This document shows, piece after piece, positions 1-8,052 of a stretch of 37,899 nucleotides of DNA. Location of the stretch: NCBI GenBank assembly GCA_002862085.1, contig PKCK01000033.1:1-37899 (forward strand), in the 5' to 3' direction. The stretch is from Planctomycetota bacterium (GTDB lineage: Bacteria > Planctomycetota > UBA1135 > GCA-002686595). Position numbers and translations under genes: made by a program. The notes below the pieces were generated by a model that was not told the origin of the DNA, did not search any database, and saw only the letters and a program-made list of their open reading frames with translations. Position 1 is the stretch's first letter. Every line of letters begins with the position of its first letter.

Positions 1-1260
1 GGCAGCGACGACCTCATCACGCGGCGGATCGAGATCGATCCGGACCGGATGACCGTCCAGGGGCTCCTCGACGAGATCGCGAGCGTGCCGGGACTGAACG
101 CGCGCCTCGACAATCTCGGGCGTATCGACATCGACGCATCTTCGGGCACGAGGTTCCACTTCGGCCGGCCCGTCGACGCGCGACCCGACGCCGATGGGAC
201 CTTCGGCGGCGGTCGGGCCAGCCACGTGAGCAGCTTCGGGGGTCCGTTCAGCATGTCCGGCACCACGAGCCTGGACATGGTCGGCTCTTCAGGTGCCTTC
301 TCGGTGACCATCGACCCCACGACCTTCGAAGTGGCGGGGGAGGGAACTGCAGAGGAGATCGCCGCGATCCTGAACGCTGACGCGAACTTCTCGGCCAGCA
401 ACCTGCGCGCGCGCGTGGTCGGTGACCGGCTCGCGATCCAGACCCAGGGCGAGGGCCTCGCGGAATCGTTCGAGATCGTGGGTGGTGGCGCCGCGACGGC
501 GCTCGGCCTGGGGCCGGGCACGTACAGCGGACAGGACCTCGCGGTCGACGTGGCCCTGAGCGGGCAGTACGCGGGCCCGGCCAACGACAGCTGGACCTTC
601 GAACCGCTCAGCGACGGGACCATCGGCACGACGGCGGGGCTCGAGGTCGCCGTCCGGAACAGCCAGGGGGTGATCATCGCGACGCTCGACGTCGGTGAGG
701 GATACGCCCCCGGGAACCCGATCCCGGTCGCCGATGGGATCTCCGTCAGCTTCTCGGTCGGGGCCGTCAGCGCCTCGGAGGGAGACGCCTTCTCGACCGA
801 GCTCATCGCCGATTCGGACACGTCCGACGTGCTCGTCGCCCTCGGTTTGAACGCCTTCCTGACGGGCAACGACGCGACGACCATCGACATGCGCGATGAC
901 ATCCGCGCAGATCCTCGGCTGCTCGCTGCGTCTGCGACCGGCGCGGTCGGGGACGGTGGCGCGCTGCTCGACATGATCAGTGTCCAGACCAAGGACGTCG
1001 CCGAGCTCGACAGCACGCTCGGCGAGTTCTACGGCTCCATCGTCGGCGACGTCGGCTTCGAGATCAGCTCGACGTCGAACGCCCAGGAGATCGAGTCGTT
1101 CCTCCTCGAGAGCCTCACCGCGCAGCGCGAGGAGGTGTCCGGCGTCAACGTCGACGAGGAGCTCGTGAAGATGATCCAGTTCGAGCAGGCCTACAGCGCT
1201 GCGGCGCAGTTCCTGCAGGTGGTCACCCAGCTCAACGACCAGGTCATGGCGCTCGTCTGA
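1..1260 (+). CDS. flgK: Flagellar hook-associated protein 1 FlgK, C-terminal part (5' end outside window)
   Basis: The frame is open from base 1, so this is the C-terminal 419 residues of a longer protein; the ATG at 49 is internal. FlgK forms the first junction zone between the flagellar hook and filament and is exported by the flagellar type III system. The last 40 residues carry the heptad-like helix typical of FlgK/FlgE C-termini (NVDEELVKMIQFEQAYSAAA, then FLQVVTQLNDQVMALV). Residues before it form Gly/Thr/Ser-rich beta structure, as in the variable middle domain of hook-associated proteins. It ends 22 bases before flgL, the usual flgK-flgL order, so the two are probably co-transcribed. 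The identity rests on the C-terminal motif plus the neighbour. Confidence 0.9.
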   Translation, partial: GSDDLITRRIEIDPDRMTVQGLLDEIASVPGLNARLDNLGRIDIDASSGTRFHFGRPVDARPDADGTFGGGRASHVSSFGGPFSMSGTTSLDMVGSSGAFSVTIDPTTFEVAGEGTAEEIAAILNADANFSASNLRARVVGDRLAIQTQGEGLAESFEIVGGGAATALGLGPGTYSGQDLAVDVALSGQYAGPANDSWTFEPLSDGTIGTTAGLEVAVRNSQGVIIATLDVGEGYAPGNPIPVADGISVSFSVGAVSASEGDAFSTELIADSDTSDVLVALGLNAFLTGNDATTIDMRDDIRADPRLLAASATGAVGDGGALLDMISVQTKDVAELDSTLGEFYGSIVGDVGFEISSTSNAQEIESFLLESLTAQREEVSGVNVDEELVKMIQFEQAYSAAAQFLQVVTQLNDQVMALV

Positions 1261-1270
1261 GCGCCGACCG

Positions 1271-1278
1271 AAGGAGGA
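1271..1278 (+). promoter_or_regulatory. Strong ribosome binding site of flgL
   Basis: AAGGAGGA lies with its GGAGG core 5 bases before the ATG at 1283. This near-perfect Shine-Dalgarno sequence fixes the flgL start. Most other genes in the window have weak or no such site. Confidence 0.8.
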
Positions 1279-1282
1279 ACCG

Positions 1283-2698
1283 ATGGCGATTCGACCGACT
1301 CAGGGCCGCATCTTCGACATGGTGCGGCTCGGAATCCAGACCAACACGGCCAAGCTGATCCGCGCCCAGGAGCAGGCCTCCAGCGGCAAGCGCATCTTGC
1401 GCGCGTCCGACGACGCGGTGGGGACCTCGGTGTCTCTCTCCCTGCGTCGCCAGATCGGTGCGATCGAGTCCTTCGTGGCCTCGACGAGCTCGGCGCGTCC
1501 GGAGGTGGAGCAAGCCAGCTCCCGTCTGCAGGAGGGTTCGGGCGTCATCGCCGACATCCGCGCGCTGATGATCCAGGGCATGAACGGCGCGCTGAACGCC
1601 GCGGACCGCGAGGCGATCGCGAGTCAGATCGAGCTCCTCGGGGGCCAGCTCCTCGACATCGCCAACACCCGCAGCGGTGATTCCTACCTCTTCGCCGGGA
1701 CCGCCACGGAGACGCAGCCCTTCGTCGAGGAGCTCGTCGGCGGCGAGCTGCGCGTCGTCTACAGGGGGAACGACCAGCACCAGAAGGTGCTGACCGGCCG
1801 CGAGGCCGAGGTCGTGCTCAACGTGACCGGCCGCGAGGCGTTCTCCAGATTCGAGTACACCGACACCAGCTTCACGAACGTGACCGGGATCCGCTCGGGC
1901 ACGACCGCCGACAGCGGCTCGGGTTACGAGGAGATCGTGGTTCGCCAGGACGGCACCGTCGGCGCGATGGGCGCCGGCGTCGCGCTCATCGGATCCGGCG
2001 ACACGCTCGTGGGTGATCGTGTGCTCTCCATCGACGGAGCCGCGCGCACGATTCAGCTCGGCGGCGGTGAGCCGGTCGCGATCCCCGAGCCGGCGCCTGC
2101 GAACTTCACCGTCGGCGACGAGAACGGCGCGATCGTGAACCTCGATCTTTCCGGGTGGACCGGCGGTGACCTCACGACGACCCTCACCGGGAACGCGTCC
2201 ATCTCCCTCGACGGGGACGGCTTCACTCCGCTCACGTTCACCGAGACGGACCTGCGTCTCACGGACGACGAGACCGGTGCGATCGTCCACGTGGACACGA
2301 CCCAGCTCGTCCGATCGGGGAGCGAGCTCGTGACCTTCGCGGGAACGCCGAGCATCTTCGACTCCATCCGAGGCGCCGTGGCGGACCTCCGCAGTCCCGA
2401 GGGCACGGATCGCGGCGCGATCCTGCGGCGCCTTCAGCACCGCCTCGACGAGCTGGACCGCAGCCAGAGCGATCTGCTGATCGGGCTCGGCCGGCTGGGG
2501 GCCGCGACCCAGCGCATCGACGTCGCGTCCCAGCGGCTCGAGGACCTCGAGGTGACCGTCGACGGGTTGATCTCCAACGTCGAGGACGCGGACTTCACCG
2601 AGGTCGCCCTCGACCTGCAGAGGGCCGAGCAGACGCTCCAGCTCGCCCAGGCGACGGGCGCCCGTCTCATGCAGCAGTCCCTCCTCAACTACCTCTGA
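1283..2698 (+). CDS. flgL: Flagellar hook-associated protein 3 FlgL
   Basis: FlgL (HAP3) is the second hook-filament junction protein; it bridges FlgK and flagellin. The 471-residue product has a flagellin-type N-terminal helix (residues 1-130) with the conserved SGKRILRASDDAVGTSVSLS segment, then SGDSYLFAGTATETQPF, typical of FlgL. The C-terminal helix (about 390-471) ends in ATGARLMQQSLLNYL. The central part (about 170-380) is a beta-rich insertion, making the protein about half as long again as enterobacterial FlgL (roughly 317 residues). The start has an excellent ribosome binding site and follows flgK by 22 bases. The insertion presumably decorates the junction surface, but that is inference. 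Confidence 0.93.
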   Translation: MAIRPTQGRIFDMVRLGIQTNTAKLIRAQEQASSGKRILRASDDAVGTSVSLSLRRQIGAIESFVASTSSARPEVEQASSRLQEGSGVIADIRALMIQGMNGALNAADREAIASQIELLGGQLLDIANTRSGDSYLFAGTATETQPFVEELVGGELRVVYRGNDQHQKVLTGREAEVVLNVTGREAFSRFEYTDTSFTNVTGIRSGTTADSGSGYEEIVVRQDGTVGAMGAGVALIGSGDTLVGDRVLSIDGAARTIQLGGGEPVAIPEPAPANFTVGDENGAIVNLDLSGWTGGDLTTTLTGNASISLDGDGFTPLTFTETDLRLTDDETGAIVHVDTTQLVRSGSELVTFAGTPSIFDSIRGAVADLRSPEGTDRGAILRRLQHRLDELDRSQSDLLIGLGRLGAATQRIDVASQRLEDLEVTVDGLISNVEDADFTEVALDLQRAEQTLQLAQATGARLMQQSLLNYL

Positions 2699-2728
2699 TC
2701 CAGACCACTGTCGCCAGACCCAGGACCC

Positions 2729-3109
2729 GTGATGATGACCCAAGAAGGACTGGACCGCCTCGGACCCGGCGCCGCCGTCGGGGCCTCTCCTGGACGCGCC
2801 GCTGGACCCGCGCCGGGCGCGAGGACGGACGAAGCGCAGAGGGCCGAGGAGAGCCGAGCGAGCGCCGCGTTCCGGGCGCTACTGGAGAAGTTCGAGGCAA
2901 ATGCCGAAGAGCTGAGGAAGCGGACCGACGACCTCGCCGATCCGCGGGCTCTCAAGGAGGCCGTGTCCAGCGCGCGGCGTTCGATCGACCAGGCGGTCGT
3001 CCTCGGTGGCGACCTGCTCGAAGCCTACCGCGCCTCGCAGCAGCGCGGTCCAGGCCCCGAGATCGGGGCCGACCAACACCATTCCGATGGCCCCGGGGGG
3101 GGCCGCTGA
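2729..3109 (+). CDS. Small helical protein of unknown function in the flagellar cluster
   Basis: I do not recognise this 126-residue protein. The first 40 residues are Gly/Ala/Pro-rich and probably disordered. Residues 45-110 are predicted helical with heptad-like Leu/Ala spacing (AFRALLEKFEANAEELRKRT and a later DLLEAYRAS). The tail is Gly/Pro/His-rich. The start is ambiguous: GTG at 2729, ATG at 2732 or ATG at 2735, with no clear ribosome binding site. It follows flgL by 30 bases and precedes the GNAT gene by 6, so it is probably in the same transcript. A small helical protein after flgL could be a flagellar export chaperone or assembly factor, but nothing in the sequence proves this. Confidence 0.65.
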   Translation: MMMTQEGLDRLGPGAAVGASPGRAAGPAPGARTDEAQRAEESRASAAFRALLEKFEANAEELRKRTDDLADPRALKEAVSSARRSIDQAVVLGGDLLEAYRASQQRGPGPEIGADQHHSDGPGGGR

Positions 3110-3115
3110 TTCCAC

Positions 3116-4195
3116 ATGACCCGATCCACCCACAACAAGACCCGCGAAGAAGCCGCGCTCGACCTGATGTCGCAGGTGCTTCGCGAGGGCCGGCCCCTCG
3201 CGGCCGAGTACCCGCTCGTGTTCGGCGAGGACACCCAGGGGCACGTCGAGTTGATCGAGACCGAAGGCGAGCCCGCCTCCACCTGCGCGTGGCTCGAGCG
3301 CACCCTGATCACGCCGGCGTGCGAGGTCCCCGTCGCGCTCGTGGGCTCCGTCGCGACCCGCGCCGACCGCCAGGGCCAGGGCCTCGGCACCGCGATCCTC
3401 GACCGCGCGACGACGAAGGCCGCGAGCGAGGGCGCTGCTCTCTCGCTCCTCTGGGCGGACGACCCGTCCTGGTACCAGGAGCGCGGCTGGGTGCCGTTCG
3501 GCACCGAGACCATCTACGTCATCGACGGGACCATGGCCTTCCTGCTCCCCGAGCCCGACGGCGTCCGCGCCGCCCGGGCCGAGGACGCCGCCGCCATCCA
3601 CCAGCTCTACGCGAACCGTCCGGTCCGGGTCGACCGCTCCGAGGACGAGACGCGCGCGATGCTCGGCGTTCCGGCCATGCAGGTCGTGGTCAAGGAGCAG
3701 GGCGGCCAGATCGTCGGCTACGCCTGCATGGGCCGCGGTGAAGACCTCCAGCAGGTCATCCACGAGTGGGCCGGCACGCCCCAGGACGCGCTGCCCTGCG
3801 TCTCCGAGCTGTGGCGCGCCAACAGCGACCAGGCCGAGCGTCTGTTCATGATGATCCCGCCGACCGAGGCGGACTTCATCGCGTACTTCGAGTTCGTCAA
3901 GGCCCGTGGCGCCTCCGGCATCCTCTGCATGGCGCGCCTCGGCAGCACGGAGGCCATGGCCCGGGTGTTCGACCAGGCCACCCCCGACAACGTCAGTGCG
4001 ACGGCCAGCGGCCCCGACACCATCGATGTCACCGGGCCCGGCGGGACCATCAGGCTCACCGACCATCAGATCCTGCTGGCGCTGTGCCCGCCGCGCGGCG
4101 ACCGCCGTGTGACGAACGTCGTCGAGACGGACGTCGGTACGGAGCTCACCCAGCTCCCGATCCAGCCCTTCATCTGGGGCCTGGACAGCATCTGA
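3116..4195 (+). CDS. GNAT-family N-acetyltransferase with a second GNAT-like domain
   Basis: GNAT enzymes move an acetyl group from acetyl-CoA to an amine. The first domain (about residues 20-140) has the acetyl-CoA loop in VGSVATRADRQGQGLGTAIL (the Q-x-x-G-x-G/A signature) and a later WYQERGWVPFG segment like motif B. Residues 146-225 start a second, degenerate GNAT-like unit (VRAARAEDAAAIHQLY). The C-terminal third (about 230-359) matches nothing I recognise. Tandem GNAT plus an extra domain recalls the layout of Eis-like proteins, but similarity is only architectural. The substrate is unknown. It lies 6 bases after the small helical protein and ends before two hairpins. Modification of a flagellar protein is a possibility from context only. 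Confidence 0.8.
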   Translation: MTRSTHNKTREEAALDLMSQVLREGRPLAAEYPLVFGEDTQGHVELIETEGEPASTCAWLERTLITPACEVPVALVGSVATRADRQGQGLGTAILDRATTKAASEGAALSLLWADDPSWYQERGWVPFGTETIYVIDGTMAFLLPEPDGVRAARAEDAAAIHQLYANRPVRVDRSEDETRAMLGVPAMQVVVKEQGGQIVGYACMGRGEDLQQVIHEWAGTPQDALPCVSELWRANSDQAERLFMMIPPTEADFIAYFEFVKARGASGILCMARLGSTEAMARVFDQATPDNVSATASGPDTIDVTGPGGTIRLTDHQILLALCPPRGDRRVTNVVETDVGTELTQLPIQPFIWGLDSI

Positions 4196-4199
4196 GGGC

Positions 4200-4225
4200 G
4201 CGGGCGGCCTTCGAGGGCCGCCCGC
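4200..4225 (+). terminator. GC-rich hairpin just after the GNAT gene
   Basis: A perfect 10-bp stem pairs 4200-4209 with 4216-4225 around a TTCGAG loop, starting 4 bases after the stop codon at 4195. There is no T-run after it. Position and stability suggest it ends the flagellar-side transcript or protects its 3' end. Confidence 0.6.
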
Positions 4226-4240
4226 CGCTCCGACACTCAG

Positions 4241-4295
4241 CGAAAGGAGAGCGCCGCTCCGCCGCCTCGCGCGGGGGAGCGGCGCTCTCCGTTCG
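4241..4295. terminator. Long inverted repeat between convergent genes, likely bidirectional terminator
   Basis: GGAGAGCGCCGCTCC at 4246-4260 is perfectly complementary to 4276-4290 (15 bp, 15-base loop). After one mismatch the arms extend outward by four more pairs (4241-4244 with 4292-4295). It lies 20 bases beyond the gmhA stop and 45 beyond the GNAT stop, so it can serve both converging transcripts. No T-tract follows on either strand. Confidence 0.65.
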
Positions 4296-4315
4296 GGGGC
4301 GGTCGCCGCGCCGCC

Positions 4316-4921
4316 TCAGTAGTTCTCGGGGAAGACGGCGCGCTCCACGGCCTCGATCGCGATGTGCAGGATCTTGATGTGGAGCTCCTGGATGCGATCC
4401 GACGTCGTCGCGTCCGGGACGACGATCGCGAGATCGGCGATGTCTCGCATCTTGCCGCCGCCCTTCCCGAGCAGCGCGACCGTGCGCACGCCCATCTCCT
4501 TGGCCTGCTCGATGGCGCGGATCGCGTTGGGGGAGTTGCCGCTGGTCGACAGGCAGACGAGCACGTCACCCGCCCTGCCGTAGGCCTCCACCGAGCGCGC
4601 GAAGACCTCGTCGTAGCCGAAGTCGTTGGCGATGCACGTGAGCTGGCTGGGGTCCGAGAAAGCGATGGCGGGCAGCGCGCCGCGGTTCCCGCGGAAACGG
4701 CCGGTCCACTCCTCGGCGAAGTGCATGGCGTCGCACATGGAGCCGCCGTTCCCGCAGGACATGAGCTTGTTGCCCGCGGTCAGCGCCTCGTGGCACATGT
4801 CCGCGAAGCGACCGACGGCCGCGAGGTTCGTCTCGTCGGCGAGGAACGCCTCGAGGGTGGCGCGTGCGGTCTCGAAGGACGCGCGGATCGCGTCCTCGTG
4901 GTCGGTGCTGGGGGAGGTCAT
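4316..4921 (-). CDS. gmhA: Phosphoheptose isomerase GmhA (sedoheptulose-7-phosphate isomerase)
   Basis: GmhA converts sedoheptulose 7-phosphate to glycero-manno-heptose 7-phosphate, the first step to ADP-heptose for lipopolysaccharide core or other heptosylated glycans. The 201-residue SIS-domain protein shows the sugar-phosphate loops SCGNGGS (55-61) and STSGNSPN (125-132). It also has the metal/catalytic set seen in the family: His67 and Glu71 in MHFAEE, Gln178 and His181 in RIQELH. The longer in-frame ATG at 4978 adds 19 residues of unlikely sequence, so I chose the ATG at 4921, which gives the family's usual length. It follows hemL by 83 bases on the same strand. The other heptose genes are not in this window. 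Confidence 0.88.
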   Translation of the reverse strand: MTSPSTDHEDAIRASFETARATLEAFLADETNLAAVGRFADMCHEALTAGNKLMSCGNGGSMCDAMHFAEEWTGRFRGNRGALPAIAFSDPSQLTCIANDFGYDEVFARSVEAYGRAGDVLVCLSTSGNSPNAIRAIEQAKEMGVRTVALLGKGGGKMRDIADLAIVVPDATTSDRIQELHIKILHIAIEAVERAVFPENY

Positions 4922-5004
4922 CGCGCGGCGATTCTCACCCGTCGCAGCCTCTCCGGCAACGCTGCGAACCCGGATCACGGGCTCTCTCGGTCAGTGGCTC
5001 CGGC

Positions 5005-6318
5005 TCAGTGGCCCGGGTGGACCATCTCCGTGAAGGTCGCGTCCGCGGCCTCCAGGACGCGCGCGATGACGGCCTCGTCGTGGCGGACGGAGAGGAAGAA
5101 CGCCTCGTAGGGGGAAGGGGGCATGAGCACCCCGCGGCGCAGCATTCCGTGGAAGAAGCGGGTCCACTCCTCGCGATCCGTCGCCGTGACGTCCGAGAGA
5201 TCGCGGGGCATCACCGGCGCGAAGTAAGGGCACATCATCGAGCCCACCCGGCCCACCGAGATCGTCCGGCCGTGGCGGTGGGCGACCTCCATCAGGCCCG
5301 TGGCGAGCCCGCGGCCGACGAGCTCGAGCTGCTCGTACACGCCCTCGCGCGCGAGGATCTCCAGGGTCTTGCGCCCCGCAGCGACGGCCAGCGGGTTCCC
5401 GCTCAGCGTGCCCGCCTGGTACATCGGCCCGGCGGGCGCGACCTGCATCATGAGGTCCCGCCGCCCCCCGTAGGCGCCGACAGGCAGCCCGCCGCCGATC
5501 ACCTTGCCCATCGTGATGATGTCGCAGCGCACCGGGTGCAGGTCCTGGAAGCCGCCCTTCGCCACGCGGAACCCGGTCATCACCTCGTCGTAGACGAGCA
5601 GCGCGCCGGACACGTCGCAGTGGGCGCGCAGGCCCTCGAGGAACCCGGCGTCCGGCGGGATCGTCCCCATGTTGCCGGCGACCGGCTCGACGAACACCGC
5701 CGCGATGCTGCTGGCGTGCTCGTCGAAGACGCGCTTGACCGAGTCGAGGTCGTTGTAGACGGCGACCAGGCTGTTCGACGCGGTCGACGCGGTCACACCC
5801 GGCGAGTCGGGAGCGCCGAGGGTCAGCGCTCCGCTGCCCGCCGCCACGAGGAACGAGTCGCCGTGTCCGTGATAGCAGCCCTCGAACTTCAGGATCTTCT
5901 CGCGGCCTGTGGCGGCGCGCGCGAGGCGCGCGGCGGACATGGTCGCCTCGGTTCCCGAGTTCACCAGGCGCACCACCTCGCAGCTGGCGACGCGCTCGGT
6001 GATGAGCCGCGCCATCTCGAGCTCGCCGCGGGTCGGCGCGCCGAAGGTGGTCCCCGTGTCGACGGCCTCGTGGAGCGCGGCGCGCACCTCGTCGTTGCCG
6101 TGGCCGAGGATGAGGGGGCCGTAGGAGCCCACGAGGTCCACGTATTCGTTCCCGTCCTCGTCCCAGACGAGGGGGCCCTCCCCACGAACGAGGTGGGGGG
6201 GAGTCCCGCCCACGCTCTTGTAGGCACGGACGGGGCTGTTCACGCCGCCGGGGATGAGCTCGCGGGCGGCTGCGAAGATCTCTTCGCTCCGGGACAGATC
6301 GAGGCTGGGCTGGTTCAC
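5005..6318 (-). CDS. hemL: Glutamate-1-semialdehyde 2,1-aminomutase HemL
   Basis: HemL is a cytosolic PLP enzyme that isomerises glutamate-1-semialdehyde to 5-aminolevulinate, the second step of the C5 haem pathway after HemA. The 437-residue product is full length for the family (about 430). Visible motifs are VNSGTEATMSAARLAR (119-134), YHGHGDSF (149-156), YDEVMTGFR (243-251, with the PLP-binding Asp) and the Schiff-base Lys272 in TMGKVIGGGLPVG. The start is GTG at 6318, giving the expected N-terminus with IPGGVNSPVRA. A TAGACT hexamer ends 6 bases before the GTG, so initiation may be leaderless. It lies 103 bases after hemD in the same direction. Confidence 0.95.
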   Translation of the reverse strand: MNQPSLDLSRSEEIFAAARELIPGGVNSPVRAYKSVGGTPPHLVRGEGPLVWDEDGNEYVDLVGSYGPLILGHGNDEVRAALHEAVDTGTTFGAPTRGELEMARLITERVASCEVVRLVNSGTEATMSAARLARAATGREKILKFEGCYHGHGDSFLVAAGSGALTLGAPDSPGVTASTASNSLVAVYNDLDSVKRVFDEHASSIAAVFVEPVAGNMGTIPPDAGFLEGLRAHCDVSGALLVYDEVMTGFRVAKGGFQDLHPVRCDIITMGKVIGGGLPVGAYGGRRDLMMQVAPAGPMYQAGTLSGNPLAVAAGRKTLEILAREGVYEQLELVGRGLATGLMEVAHRHGRTISVGRVGSMMCPYFAPVMPRDLSDVTATDREEWTRFFHGMLRRGVLMPPSPYEAFFLSVRHDEAVIARVLEAADATFTEMVHPGH

Positions 6319-6421
6319 GAGCGGAGTCTAGTGTCCGCGCGCGGTGTCGGCGCCGGAACCCGGCGGGGCCTCTCGCGGGCGCGGGACCGGGCCGCAGTCG
6401 GCGGGAGCTCGTTGACCCCCC

Positions 6422-7141
6422 CTAGAGCTCCGAGAGAGCGTCGGCGAGGGCGCCGGGCGTGGCCTGCGCCAGACGGACGATCCGGGTGAAGCGCGCGTAT
6501 TCGGGCGCCAGCTCGGCGTGGGTGGTCTGTCCGATGGCGATCGCCATCACGCGCGGCGCGTCGGCCGTCCTCAGCCAGACGCCCACCGCCGACGGGCTCG
6601 CGAAGAAGGCGGCGGCCAGCCGGCCGGGCAGCACGGAGTCCTCCACGTCCTCGGTCCGGTAGGCCACCGGCGCGTCGACCTGGCGGCCGGCGGCGACGAG
6701 GCGCTCGCGGAGCTCGGTGGCGCGATCACCCCGCGGCCAGAGGATGGTCTCCTCGTCCTGGGTGCGCTCCGCGATCGCCTTCGCGAGCTGGACCGCCCCC
6801 TCGTCGCCGGGCTCTCCGACGAGGGCCGGTTCGATCCCCATGGCGCGCAGCGCTCGCGCGGTCGCGACGCCGACCGCGGCGTGCGGCGCGTCCTTGACGT
6901 CTTCGCGCTGATCCCACAGTCGCTTCAGCGCGGGCAGAGCATTCTGGCTCGTGACCGCGACGAGGCTGGGAGCGTCGCGGACGTGACGTGGATCGATGGC
7001 ACGTCCGACGATGCGGACCAGAGGCAGGTGCAAGGGGGTCCAGCCGGGCGCGGTGTAGACGGCGTCCATCCAGCGCTTCGCGGCGCGTTCCGACGCCGGG
7101 CCTGTCAGGAGCAGGCGTTTCCTCTCGGGAGCGGCGCTCAT
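6422..7141 (-). CDS. hemD: Uroporphyrinogen-III synthase HemD
   Basis: HemD cyclises hydroxymethylbilane with inversion of ring D to give uroporphyrinogen III. The 239-residue length fits the family, which is known for very low sequence conservation. Recognisable pieces include KRLLLTGP at the N-terminus, the SLVAVTSQNALPAL segment (about 65-78, the usual VFTSxNAV position), VGVATARALRAMG (the usual VG.kTa..L...G) and FFASPSAVGVWL (about 186-197, the FTSpSav.....l position). The ATG at 7141 overlaps the hemC stop by 4 bases (ATGA), so translation is coupled. Assignment rests on these pieces plus position directly after hemC. Confidence 0.88.
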   Translation of the reverse strand: MSAAPERKRLLLTGPASERAAKRWMDAVYTAPGWTPLHLPLVRIVGRAIDPRHVRDAPSLVAVTSQNALPALKRLWDQREDVKDAPHAAVGVATARALRAMGIEPALVGEPGDEGAVQLAKAIAERTQDEETILWPRGDRATELRERLVAAGRQVDAPVAYRTEDVEDSVLPGRLAAAFFASPSAVGVWLRTADAPRVMAIAIGQTTHAELAPEYARFTRIVRLAQATPGALADALSEL

Positions 7142-8052
7142 CCGTCCGCGAGGGCGCGGGCCTCCTCGACGAGGTCGCGGCCGCCCCTCGCGGCGAGCTC
7201 TTCGGCGAGCTGCAGACCCAGGGCCTCGGCTTCCCCGGCGGCTCCCTCGATGTCGCCCTCGACGGTCCTGGCGCCGTCGACGCTGAGGACACGGCCGGCG
7301 AGGGAGAGGCGCTCCCCCTCGACCGTGGCGTGGCCGCCGACCGGCGCGTTGCAGCCGCCCTTCATGGCGCGCAGGAAGGCGCGCTCCGCGAGGGCGGCCG
7401 CCCAGGCCTCGGGATCCCGCGCCTCCCGCTCCAGACGCTCGCGCGTCGCGAGATCGTCCGCTCTGCAGGTCAGCCCGACGATGCCCTGGCCGACCGCGGG
7501 GAGGAAGCGCTGCGTGTCGAGCACGTCGCTGGCGTGCTCCTCGAGGCCGAGGCGAACCAGGCCCGCACGGGCGAGGACGGTCGCGTCCAGCTCGCCTCCG
7601 GTGACCTTGGCGAGGCGTGTCCCCACGTTCCCGCGGATCGGGACCACCTCGAGGTCGGGCCGCGCGGCCCGCAGCATGGCGCCGCGCCGGAGGGAGCCCG
7701 TCCCGACGCGGGCGCCGGGGGGGAGTCGGTCCAGCGTGAGTCCGTCACGGGCGACGAGGGCGTCCTCGATCATCCCGCGCTCGAGCACGCCGGCGAGGAG
7801 CACGCCTTCCTGGAGGGTCGTCGTCATGTCCTTCAGGCTGTGCACGCCGACGTCCGCGCGCCCGTCGAGCACGGCGCGGTCCACCTCGACGGTGAAGATC
7901 CCGATGCTGCCGAAGCGCGCGAGCTCGGTCACGAGGTCACGATCTCCGCTCGACTCGACGACGACGATCTCCGCGCCGCCGAGGAGATCGGAGGCCCTGC
8001 GAGCCTGCCAGAGGGCGAGCTCGCTCCCGCGCGTCGCGAGGCGGAGGGTCAC
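7138..8052 (-). CDS. hemC: Hydroxymethylbilane synthase (porphobilinogen deaminase) HemC
   Basis: HemC joins four porphobilinogens head to tail on a dipyrromethane cofactor. The 304-residue product matches the family's usual length. It begins LRLATRGSELALWQA, has VHSLKDMTT (70-78), VPIRGNVGTRLAKV (137-150) and the cofactor-attaching Cys234 in KGGCNAPVGG. An open frame continues upstream to 8355, but that part is the antisense-frame shadow of the DUF3500 gene. The GTG at 8052 overlaps the upstream TGA in the form GTGA and places the family N-terminus exactly at residue 3, so I chose it. It is coupled on both sides: 4 bp overlap with DUF3500 before it and with hemD after it. Confidence 0.95.
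   Translation of the reverse strand: MTLRLATRGSELALWQARRASDLLGGAEIVVVESSGDRDLVTELARFGSIGIFTVEVDRAVLDGRADVGVHSLKDMTTTLQEGVLLAGVLERGMIEDALVARDGLTLDRLPPGARVGTGSLRRGAMLRAARPDLEVVPIRGNVGTRLAKVTGGELDATVLARAGLVRLGLEEHASDVLDTQRFLPAVGQGIVGLTCRADDLATRERLEREARDPEAWAAALAERAFLRAMKGGCNAPVGGHATVEGERLSLAGRVLSVDGARTVEGDIEGAAGEAEALGLQLAEELAARGGRDLVEEARALADG

Noticed and set aside
3289..3741. Large alternative-frame open frames inside GNAT, hem, xyl and pur genes
   Set aside because: They lie fully inside well-supported genes, and their translations are rich in Arg, Pro and Ser, as expected for the other frames of GC-rich coding DNA.
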